Made by a program: the position numbers and the translations under genes. The notes below the pieces were generated by a model. That model did no database searches. It saw only the letters and a list, made by a program, of their open reading frames with translations, and was not told the DNA's origin. A DNA stretch of 26,947 nucleotides from JANXXV01 sp038200305. Its GTDB lineage: Bacteria > Acidobacteriota > Terriglobia > Bryobacterales > Bryobacteraceae. Positions 7,672-15,554 of the stretch are shown piece by piece (position 1 is the stretch's first letter; every line of letters begins with the position of its first letter). The stretch lies in contig JBBPYD010000141.1 of the NCBI GenBank assembly GCA_038200305.1, positions 1-26,947 on the forward strand, in the 5' to 3' direction.

Positions 7672-10600
7672 CTAGAACTCGATTTTGCCTTGGAACTGCA
7701 CGATTCGCGGCAAGCCGACACCCGTGTTGATGATGCCGGAATTGTTGGGCTGACCGAAGTTCTTGTGGTTCAGGAGATTGAAGATCTGAGCTTCGATGCG
7801 GAGCTTGATGCGTTCCGTAATCGGAGTGATCTTATAGAAGGACGCGTCGACGTTATAGAAGCCAGGGCCCGTCATGTAGTTGCGCGGAATGTAGTTGAGC
7901 AGATCGTTATTGAGCGAGTTGGCCCGGCGGATAAAGGTCTGACCGGAGTAAGCCTGACCCAGGTCGGCACGGTTGACACTGGCGTCAAACCAACCGGCAG
8001 CCTGGCGCTGGTCAGTGGGAAGTATGCCAGTCTTGCCCGGCGCCAGAACCGTGTTCGATCCGCGAGCAGAGTAGTACGGCGAGAAAGGCAGGCCGCTGCG
8101 CCAATAGTAAAACCCCGATGTGTTCCAGCCGGAAACCAAACGGTTGGTGAACCCGTTAGAGCTTGATAGGAAATGTTTGCCGCGGCCAAACGGCAGCTCA
8201 TAGTTCCCATTGACACTGAAGTTGTGTGCTGGAAGTCCACTGTCCGGCCCGTAAATGGAACGCAGCCGTGAATCGATGGACGCATTGTTTGTGAGGGCGC
8301 CCGGAAGCAACTCAAGACCACCGAATGAATTGTTGGCTCCTTCGGATGTAGTCAAGGTTTTCTGGAAAGTATAGAACGCCTGGACCACCACGCCGTTGGT
8401 CATCCTTCGTTTGATCTCGGTTTGCAACTGATTGGAATTCGAGTAGCCGTCAAATCGCATCAAGTCCATGCTGCCGGTGCTTGACGTTGCGAAGTGGGCA
8501 TAAGCCCGCCGTTGTTGCGTGGTGGCCCCGGCGGGCGCGAGCGTGCGCGGAACCAAAGCATTGATAGGATCGTAGTTCACAAGGTTGCTGCCATGGTTGC
8601 CGACATAGGAGACACGCGCGCCCAGTCGCCCCGGTAACTCGCGCTCTACTGTGAAATTCCACTCCTGCGCCATTTGCGTTTTATAGTTGGTCTCCCAAGG
8701 CAGAATCTGGAAACCGCTTCCCTCCGTGATGGCGAGGGCGCTCGGGTTGATGAAGTTATTTCCGAAGGTGCGTGCGTTCGGCGACTGACTGCCAAAGGCG
8801 GCGCCGCCGGCCGGGAAAACCAGTTCAGCCGCGGTATTGTCATTGTTGTCCACATTGCTTTGAAAACTGTAGCTGAATGGAGGATTTCTGCGCGTGTTCT
8901 GGTGATACTGCACCAACGGCATCACCCAGTAATATGTGCCGTACGCCCCACGAATCACGGTCTTGTCATCCAGCCGGTAAGCCGCGCCAATACGGGGAGC
9001 AAAGTTGTTCTTTTGCATGTTCCAGAGCGATGAGGGAGCGCCCGCGTCCGCAGCTGACTGGAAACGCAGACCGGCGTTTCTGTAAGCGTCAACCACCGGT
9101 TGCGGGAAACCATGACTGGCCAGGGAACCGGAGCCAGCGTACACGACGGTAGGCCCGCCGGCGGCGTTCAAATTCAGATTGCTCGATTGATTGCGCTTGT
9201 CCGCGAATGGCGTCCAATATTCATACCGGAGACCGATGTTCAAAGTAAGCCGCCGGGTTACCTTCCAATTGTCCTGCACATAGGCCGAGTAGTCGGTCTG
9301 GCGGGTATAAAAACGCGGATATTGATTCAGCCCGGAAGAATCCGTGTAGCCAAGCAGCATGTCGGCAAGGGCAGCTCCGGTATTGGTGACTGGTTGGTTC
9401 AACGTTCCCGCCGCAGCGGCCTTGGGGTCCATCAATGCGGTAAAGCTGCCGGAGAAGTTATAGTCCCCACCCGGCTGCCCAGTCTCAAACGTGTTCACCG
9501 CGTTGTGCTGGAAGTAGAAGCCGAATTTCATTTCGTGTTTGCCACGCGTCCAAGAGAGATTGTCGGCAAAATTCAACGTCAAATTGGGAGCGTCCTGAGG
9601 ATTGTCGCGATCGATCCCATCGAAGTATCCGTTTGGAGTCCAGCTATCGCCAAAGTAAATACCTGGCCATGCAACGGTGCCAGGATAGGTGGGCAAGCCC
9701 AGGATACCGGTGATGGGCGGGTCAATCTGCTGCGGCCCGCGATAAGCGTGGAATCGTTGCACGCCGCCGCGGATTTCGTTCACCACCGAGGGGCTGATCA
9801 GTTCCGTAAAGGAAAGAGCTGCGTTGTGGCCGCCCAGCAGCCGGGCCTCGGGGTTCAGGAAATATTTCGGGCCGGGATTACTTTCATCTGTGTAGGTATA
9901 GCGCCCGGACAAGCGGTTTACGCCCAGTACCTGATCGATTTTGGCCGTAAGCAGCGTGCGCGAATCTTTTAAACCCGCATTCGGATTCTGATAATTCTGC
10001 CCGTCATAGTAAGGGATATTCACATTGGGATCGGGAATGAAACTGGCGACCTTCTTTCCAGCCGGGTTAAGCCGGTCCGCGGGAATTTTGTTGCCGGCGA
10101 ATTGCGTGCGGACGTAGCTCTTCGTGGCAGGATCGTAGCGCGTGGACAGCGGATCGTAAATCTTAATCAAGTTGCCGGCATCGTCAGTGTAGTTTGAGAA
10201 ATCACCTGCCTTCCATTGCGCAAGAGGCACGATGTAGCGTTCCTGGGCGGCAGAGCTCTGGCGAATGCCTTCGGCGTCCACAAAGAAGAACGTTTTGTTC
10301 TTGCCATTGTATAGTTTCGGCACCCACACAGGTCCCGCGAAGTTTCCGCCGAATTCATTGCGGACCAGAAAGTTGACCGATTGCTGATGAAAGGTCTTTG
10401 CCGCGACGGCGCTGTTCTGATTCAGCTCAAACAATTGGCCGTGAAACTCATTGGTGCCGCTTTTGGTCACCACTTCCACAATGCCGGGGCGGCTGTATTC
10501 CGCACTGGAATTGGCGGTGCTTACTTTAAATTCCTGAATGGTTGGGATGGGTTGCGGCAGGCGCTGCAATTCATTGGTATAGCGCTCTGAGGCGGTCATG

Positions 10601-11172
10601 CCATCGACGAGGTAATCGATAGACCCACCCGGAAGCCCATTGACCCTGGTGTAGCCCTGACCCTGGCCTGCGAAGCTGTTGGAAACTACGCCTGGAGTGA
10701 AGTTCAGGATATTGAGGAAGCTCCGGTTTTGCATCGGCAAGGATTCGATGCGCGCGGATTCCTTCACGTCGGCGAGAGAGGAGTCCTCTGTGCTGATCAC
10801 CGGAGTGACGTCCGCAACGGTAATGCTTGTTTTTACATTGGCCGTTTGTAAGGACGGATTAACAACGGCCTCCTGCGCGACCCGGAGAGTCAATTGGCCG
10901 GCCCAATCCGCAAAACCCGCCATGGTTACCTTGATGGTGTAATCGCTGGGGGGAAGTGCCGTGAATGTGTAAATTCCTTCCGAGCTGGTATGCAGTTCGC
11001 GCTTCTCGCCCGTACCGGTATTAGTAAGTTCGATTGTGGCCTGCGGCAATACCGCGCCGCTGGGGTCCGTAACCGTCCCCTTGATGGTTGCGTTGGACAA
11101 CTGCGCGTGAAGCGGCGCGAGCAACGCGGAAAATAATAAAGCTATTAGCAGGCGCTGATAACTGGACAACAT
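7672..11172 (-). CDS. TonB-dependent outer-membrane receptor with carboxypeptidase-regulatory-like N-terminus
   Basis: An 1166-residue outer-membrane importer of the Oar-like type common in Acidobacteriota. The ATG at 11172 is eight bases after an AGGAGA site and gives a signal peptide of about 23 residues ending LLAPLHA. A carboxypeptidase-regulatory-like beta-sandwich follows (about 25-105, NATIKGTVTDPSGAVLPQATI). Then come a plug domain (about 120-245, with SLPMQNRSFLNILNFTPGVV and DYLVDGM) and a large beta-barrel. The barrel is rich in aromatic and Asn/Gly residues and ends in the terminal-Phe signature QGKIEF. I see no recognisable TonB box. The upstream esterase gene ends 16 bp before this start, so they are co-transcribed. 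No SusD-like lipoprotein is encoded nearby. Imported ligand is unknown; the neighbours suggest oligosaccharide or glycopeptide fragments. Confidence 0.93.
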   Translation of the reverse strand: MLSSYQRLLIALLFSALLAPLHAQLSNATIKGTVTDPSGAVLPQATIELTNTGTGEKRELHTSSEGIYTFTALPPSDYTIKVTMAGFADWAGQLTLRVAQEAVVNPSLQTANVKTSITVADVTPVISTEDSSLADVKESARIESLPMQNRSFLNILNFTPGVVSNSFAGQGQGYTRVNGLPGGSIDYLVDGMTASERYTNELQRLPQPIPTIQEFKVSTANSSAEYSRPGIVEVVTKSGTNEFHGQLFELNQNSAVAAKTFHQQSVNFLVRNEFGGNFAGPVWVPKLYNGKNKTFFFVDAEGIRQSSAAQERYIVPLAQWKAGDFSNYTDDAGNLIKIYDPLSTRYDPATKSYVRTQFAGNKIPADRLNPAGKKVASFIPDPNVNIPYYDGQNYQNPNAGLKDSRTLLTAKIDQVLGVNRLSGRYTYTDESNPGPKYFLNPEARLLGGHNAALSFTELISPSVVNEIRGGVQRFHAYRGPQQIDPPITGILGLPTYPGTVAWPGIYFGDSWTPNGYFDGIDRDNPQDAPNLTLNFADNLSWTRGKHEMKFGFYFQHNAVNTFETGQPGGDYNFSGSFTALMDPKAAAAGTLNQPVTNTGAALADMLLGYTDSSGLNQYPRFYTRQTDYSAYVQDNWKVTRRLTLNIGLRYEYWTPFADKRNQSSNLNLNAAGGPTVVYAGSGSLASHGFPQPVVDAYRNAGLRFQSAADAGAPSSLWNMQKNNFAPRIGAAYRLDDKTVIRGAYGTYYWVMPLVQYHQNTRRNPPFSYSFQSNVDNNDNTAAELVFPAGGAAFGSQSPNARTFGNNFINPSALAITEGSGFQILPWETNYKTQMAQEWNFTVERELPGRLGARVSYVGNHGSNLVNYDPINALVPRTLAPAGATTQQRRAYAHFATSSTGSMDLMRFDGYSNSNQLQTEIKRRMTNGVVVQAFYTFQKTLTTSEGANNSFGGLELLPGALTNNASIDSRLRSIYGPDSGLPAHNFSVNGNYELPFGRGKHFLSSSNGFTNRLVSGWNTSGFYYWRSGLPFSPYYSARGSNTVLAPGKTGILPTDQRQAAGWFDASVNRADLGQAYSGQTFIRRANSLNNDLLNYIPRNYMTGPGFYNVDASFYKITPITERIKLRIEAQIFNLLNHKNFGQPNNSGIINTGVGLPRIVQFQGKIEF

Positions 11173-11188
11173 GTTGGTTTCTCCTGTT

Positions 11189-13183
11189 TCATTTGTGATT
11201 CGGCTTCCAGTCCCAAGCGAACAAATGATGCTTGTGGAGTTGGAAGGCTTGGTAGAGTGGCTCTTTGCCGTAACGTACGTCTGGCGTAAAGTGAAAACTC
11301 CAGGACTCGCAATCGAGAACGACAGGGATCCCGATGCCTGGAGGCGATTGCGAAGAAAGCTCAATCAGGCTGGTGCGGCTTTGGGCGCTTGTCCACTCCA
11401 GTTGTTTCTGTTCCTGAATATCGGCAACTTCAGTGAGCCACGGCGAATCGGAATAGACTTTCGCGCGGCACCAGTTGTTCTTGTCGAAAGGGTCCAGGCC
11501 CTGGCTCAGCCTTACCCAGATAGACGCTTGTTCGCCGGGTTCCAGAAAGCCGTTTCCGTTTCCGCGCCCTTCCGTGACGGTGCGCTGCACGCTTGCGCCA
11601 CCGCCCTGATTCCCTTTCTGCCGGAACACGGGAAGAGTTTGGGTACGTCCATCCAGGATGGCGACTTCCAGGGGGGCCGGCATGTTGTCTGGAGCGATTA
11701 GTACATCGATGTTGTGCCTGGTCTCCGGGACACCGCTGGCGGTGACTTTGAGATCCAGCCGCGCCCGCGCGTAATCGCCCTCGCCCGCGGTGAAGCGGAC
11801 TTCAAACGACTTCGTGTAATCGGCAATCTGGGCCGCGGCTATTTTTCGTGGTTCCGATTTCCCGCGAATGATTTCGACCGTAGGGTAAAGGGACGTGAGC
11901 TCCACTTGAACATTGTCCAAGACCGAATTCCGGGGATTGAATAGACGGATCGGTAAGGTTAACGGCTTTCCTGGCGGCACTCGCAGGACGTTCTTTGCCG
12001 TCACTGGCAGCAGCACCGGCGCCTGGGCTCCCGTGCCGGGGCCCGCGATGCCGAGTTCATGGCCGCTACAGTCCACCTGGATGTGGAGGCGCCCTTCGCG
12101 ATCGGAAAGGGATTCCAACGTTTTCGTTTTTCCCGCCGCGATCTCTAAATCGGAAATCAGGTAATTCGATCCCGCTCGATACAGCGGCGCCGTTACAATG
12201 TTCACGGATTTACATCCGGATGGTGGACCATCCGGCGCCCACCGCCGGGTGCTTACGCCCAAACCGCCCTGATTGACATGGCTGAGCGAAAGAAGCGCCG
12301 GCTCAGTGGAATCCGTTTCCAGCCGGTAATCCCAGATGCCGCTATCCCGGTACGCGGTTGTGTAGTTCCACTCGACAGGCGTCGTGTCGAGTGATGGATT
12401 CGAAAACGCCCTGGTATGAAACTCAAATGTTTCGCCAATCGATGTGGCCCAGTGACGGTGGTATTCATCCTGGCGGAACTCGAAATCCACGGTGGGCACG
12501 ATCGCGTAAGCAGTCCGCGTCTCTTCGTGGTATTGGCTGATGTAGTCGCCACTGGCACGGATCAAGCGAATCATGGAGTGCTCGTGATTGAGCACATGGT
12601 CTTTGGGGCGCCACAGTGAACGGCGGCCCTTTTCACCAACATAAAATTCAGGGCCTGGGTTTAGCGACGAGGCACTTCCGATCCGGTCTGGATAACGCGC
12701 GCTGAGATAGAGGCTCATGAAGCCTCCCATGCTGAGTCCGGAAGTGGCGCGATACCGGCGGCTAGTTAGTGTACGGTATGCCGAGTCGATGTGGCGGGTC
12801 AGTTCCAGGAAGTATTCGCCGAAATCGAAATCACCGCCTTCAAGGCGGACGTCGTAAGGCGTACCCCCGTAGAAGCCAGTATAGTCGCGAGCCACGTAGC
12901 CATCCACGGCGACCACAATTACTTCGTGATTTCCAACAAAGGCGGATATCTTAGGTACGGTATCGAGGCCGCTGTCGTACTTTTCCAGCGTGTACCGGTC
13001 GCTGTGGCCGTGAAAGTAGTAAATTACCGGATAGTGCTTGTCCGATGTTTCGTATCGTGTGGGCAGGAAGATTCGGTACTTCCGTTCTTCACCGAAAATT
13101 TGGGAGTGGTGGCTCCGGTCATAGAACGGCTGTGCGGCGTTCGACACCGCTGATAAAGCCAGCATGTAGAGCAGAACTCTCAT
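11189..13183 (-). CDS. Secreted esterase (esterase D-like alpha/beta hydrolase) with Ig-like C-terminal region
   Basis: A 664-residue secreted protein. The ATG at 13183 gives a signal peptide (MRVLLYMLALSAVSNA) and lies four bases after the stop of the upstream gene; the open frame extends to 13237 without support. Residues 25-290 form an alpha/beta hydrolase of the putative-esterase (esterase D) family. YYFHGHSDRY near 55-63 supplies the oxyanion HG, and ATSGLSMGGF places the nucleophile at S151. The acid and His of the triad I could not fix. About 370 residues follow that are beta-rich and look like two or three Ig-type modules, including GNGNGFLEPGEQASIWV, a loop typical of cell-surface repeat domains. 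It may remove acyl groups (for example acetyl or feruloyl) from a glycan, or be a general surface esterase. It sits immediately upstream of the TonB receptor. Confidence 0.8.
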   Translation of the reverse strand: MRVLLYMLALSAVSNAAQPFYDRSHHSQIFGEERKYRIFLPTRYETSDKHYPVIYYFHGHSDRYTLEKYDSGLDTVPKISAFVGNHEVIVVAVDGYVARDYTGFYGGTPYDVRLEGGDFDFGEYFLELTRHIDSAYRTLTSRRYRATSGLSMGGFMSLYLSARYPDRIGSASSLNPGPEFYVGEKGRRSLWRPKDHVLNHEHSMIRLIRASGDYISQYHEETRTAYAIVPTVDFEFRQDEYHRHWATSIGETFEFHTRAFSNPSLDTTPVEWNYTTAYRDSGIWDYRLETDSTEPALLSLSHVNQGGLGVSTRRWAPDGPPSGCKSVNIVTAPLYRAGSNYLISDLEIAAGKTKTLESLSDREGRLHIQVDCSGHELGIAGPGTGAQAPVLLPVTAKNVLRVPPGKPLTLPIRLFNPRNSVLDNVQVELTSLYPTVEIIRGKSEPRKIAAAQIADYTKSFEVRFTAGEGDYARARLDLKVTASGVPETRHNIDVLIAPDNMPAPLEVAILDGRTQTLPVFRQKGNQGGGASVQRTVTEGRGNGNGFLEPGEQASIWVRLSQGLDPFDKNNWCRAKVYSDSPWLTEVADIQEQKQLEWTSAQSRTSLIELSSQSPPGIGIPVVLDCESWSFHFTPDVRYGKEPLYQAFQLHKHHLFAWDWKPNHK

Positions 13184-13187
13184 GACC

Positions 13188-13751
13188 CTACTTGACGTTC
13201 TCCCTTGCATCCGGTTCGGTGCGGCCGACCACTTCAACCAGGCCCACGATATCGTTCAAACTATTCCGCACGGGCGCAAGGATAGAAACGAACCCCGGCT
13301 TCTGCCGCACCGTCAACTGTTTTCCAGTCTTGAGGACCGTGCTCATTTCAGGGATCATTTCCTGTTCCAGCTTGCCCCACGACCAGAATTGGCTCATCTC
13401 ATACCGGTTCCGGATTGCGATGTGAATGCGGGGCGGATTACTGGCGAGCGGCATCCACAGGTTCACGTCCACCGGATAGTCGGCCAACCGCGAAAGGCGC
13501 ATCAAGGTTTTTTTCGTCCGGATGAAGGCTTCGTCATTGACGTCGTAATTATCACTGGCCGCATACGGATCGCGCGGATCGATCCGGAAGATACGTTCCA
13601 ACGCCCGTTGCGTGAGAATTCTTTCACAGACGCCGCCATCCACCATGACCGCCGCCACTCGGGCGATCTCATTCAAATCGTGCTCCAACCGGGTTGCGTC
13701 GATAGCGAACACGGGCAATGCCACAAGGATCAGCAGGCAGAAGCGTTTCAT
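13188..13751 (-). CDS. Small secreted protein, possibly a stand-alone Cache/PAS-like ligand-binding domain
   Basis: A 187-residue protein with a clear signal peptide (MKRFCLLILVALPVFA, then IDAT) and no other membrane segment. It begins directly after the TAA of the DUF4091 gene (TAAATG) and has a good internal ribosome site (GGAGGAAGGCAGGA). The mature part starts with a long helix (RLEHDLNEIARVAAVMVDG). It ends in a beta segment, KPGFVSILAPVRNSLNDIVGLVEVVG, that resembles the final strands of Cache/PAS sensor domains (pattern VSxxxPVxxxxxxIVGxVxV). No kinase, cyclase or chemotaxis output domain is attached. Cysteine C57 is the only Cys in the mature part. A periplasmic binding role, perhaps for a released sugar or amino acid, is a guess. 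I do not recognise a named family. Confidence 0.7.
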   Translation of the reverse strand: MKRFCLLILVALPVFAIDATRLEHDLNEIARVAAVMVDGGVCERILTQRALERIFRIDPRDPYAASDNYDVNDEAFIRTKKTLMRLSRLADYPVDVNLWMPLASNPPRIHIAIRNRYEMSQFWSWGKLEQEMIPEMSTVLKTGKQLTVRQKPGFVSILAPVRNSLNDIVGLVEVVGRTEPDARENVK

Positions 13752-15554
13752 TTATTTCCTGCCTTCCTCCAGCGCAAAATCGTGAACCCGCTGCCATGAG
13801 CCTGGATCGAGATTTGAAAACCGCGCTTCAAATGGCTTCAGCGTATCCTCAAAATCGGCGTTATTCCATTCAATGACCGGCTTTGCGGTGAGTGGTGGGC
13901 GGGTGTTCCGCCAATCGGCAAGCGAGGTGTTGTTGAAGCGGCGGACAGCCTCCTGGTTGATACCTTCGCGTGATCCACGCGCCGCGGATGCTTCCAGCAG
14001 GGCCAGATCCTGCAAACAATTCCGTTGCAGCTTGAGCCGGACGCTGGCTAGAGGCTCCGCCATGCCGAAGCGCTCCCCTGGATAGATGAGCGTCTCGCCT
14101 CCGCCACCGAATTGATACCAGGGATCGGGGCCCGGATCGACCGTAAGCCATCGCACGAACCCGTCCACGCCATGAATCCAAGAGCGAAGCGGGTGAAGTG
14201 TGATCGTTGTGGATACGTTTTGGACGGGCGGCGTACCCCCATAGGTCCAGACCAGATCACCGCGGTCTTTCAACGGCTTCAAAGCGTCTGGGAACCAACT
14301 GAAACTACCCTCACCGGCAACCCAGAATTTGACAATACCTTTGAGTTCATTGAACTGCTGTTCCATGCTCCAACTGGTATCGGCCCGCATGAGAAAGTGG
14401 ACCGGGGAATTTGCCGGGACTGCCTTTGCAAGCATCCGGTGATACTCGATGAAATATAGGTTGTCTCGTGCAAACCGGATCTCGTCGCCGTCCCATGGGA
14501 ATCCCTTGTAGCGCTTCTTGTGATTGAAGAATACCTCAAAGCGAGTGGATGTCCAGCCCTTCTCGCGAAAGTGGCGCTCCATCTCCGAAACCACATTCAC
14601 GAACTCCGCTTCGTAGCCCGGTTCTCCCCACCAGAGAAATGACGCCGGCCATTCCGGATTGATGGGCAGATAGACGAACGGAATCGGCCGGGGTCCGCGG
14701 CGGGAGTTCTTAAACGCGGAACCATCCAACAGTGGACCGTAGTGCCGGTCGAAGCGGGTCCAGCTTGCAACATGCTTCTGCTTGCCGGAACCCGCCAGCT
14801 CGGGAGCGAATTCCGGGCCTACCTTGCCGGCATGACCATAGCCGAGTTGATGGAAGACGCCGCGGTGATCGTAAAAAATCCGATGATGCTGGTGAATCAA
14901 ATGGAACAGCGCGTCTTCGCCGGCTTTGCCTTGCCCCAGACCGGCCAGCGTCTTCGGATATTGCTGCTGGAGCCAAGAAGTGCCGTACGAATTATTGTCC
15001 AGCGTGACCGCATCTTCTTCGGGTATAACTGCTGCCGTGACAGAAATCTCTATTGGGACCGCCGTGTGTTGCGAACCGCTCGAAAGACGCGCTTTCCCTC
15101 GATACACTTTGGGTTCGGCAGACGCTGGTATCCAAATGTCCACCCAGAAGGCTTGCGCGGTCTGCCCCGGAATGCGGTTGTCCGGTTCAGGGAGTTTCGA
15201 CCGGTAGGAAGAACCTGCGGGGACAAGCGCATCTGGATAATATTTCTTGTCCGGCGTATTGAAGTGGAACCACTCGCGATAGAGATCCGTTGCAAGCGGA
15301 AAGCTGAGCGATACTTCATACTCCGATTCGGGCTTCACCTTCGCCACCAGATGAAACGAAGCATATCCGCCGCGTGCAGCCGTCAGTTTGATCGCATCGG
15401 ACCACTTCGCGCCTGGGCGATCTATCTCCACAACTCCGCCAAAGGGATCCGGGCGTACGAATGTGGGCAGCATTCGCAGTTCGATGGCGTGGCACGTAGT
15501 GACCAGCGCGAACGCGAGCAATGCGAATTTACTGCGCAAAGTCCACATACCCAT
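13752..15554 (-). CDS. Secreted DUF4091 / glycoside hydrolase 123-like protein
   Basis: A 600-residue secreted protein whose overall pattern fits the DUF4091/GH123 group. GH123 members are retaining beta-N-acetylgalactosaminidases. The signal peptide is at the N-terminus (about residues 3-22, ending TTCHA); the second ATG at 15548 fits the GAAAGAG site better than the first at 15554. An N-terminal beta-sandwich (about 25-185, FWVDIWIPASAEPKVYRG) precedes a barrel. The C-terminal LHPLRSWIHGVDGFVRWLTV and LIYPGERFG...PLASVRLKLQRNCLQDLALLE are typical of DUF4091. The usual adjacent Asp-Glu-Pro catalytic motif is not seen; at the expected place is FFNHKKRYKGFPWDGDE, so activity or mechanism may differ. 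The first 26 bases overlap the end of the M28 gene, and the stop abuts the next ATG, indicating translational coupling on both sides. Confidence 0.75.
   Translation of the reverse strand: MGMWTLRSKFALLAFALVTTCHAIELRMLPTFVRPDPFGGVVEIDRPGAKWSDAIKLTAARGGYASFHLVAKVKPESEYEVSLSFPLATDLYREWFHFNTPDKKYYPDALVPAGSSYRSKLPEPDNRIPGQTAQAFWVDIWIPASAEPKVYRGKARLSSGSQHTAVPIEISVTAAVIPEEDAVTLDNNSYGTSWLQQQYPKTLAGLGQGKAGEDALFHLIHQHHRIFYDHRGVFHQLGYGHAGKVGPEFAPELAGSGKQKHVASWTRFDRHYGPLLDGSAFKNSRRGPRPIPFVYLPINPEWPASFLWWGEPGYEAEFVNVVSEMERHFREKGWTSTRFEVFFNHKKRYKGFPWDGDEIRFARDNLYFIEYHRMLAKAVPANSPVHFLMRADTSWSMEQQFNELKGIVKFWVAGEGSFSWFPDALKPLKDRGDLVWTYGGTPPVQNVSTTITLHPLRSWIHGVDGFVRWLTVDPGPDPWYQFGGGGETLIYPGERFGMAEPLASVRLKLQRNCLQDLALLEASAARGSREGINQEAVRRFNNTSLADWRNTRPPLTAKPVIEWNNADFEDTLKPFEARFSNLDPGSWQRVHDFALEEGRK

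Noticed and set aside
9100..9972. 290-residue open frame on the plus strand inside the TonB receptor gene
   Set aside because: Fully antisense to a clear receptor with plug and barrel; the frame is open because of base composition.
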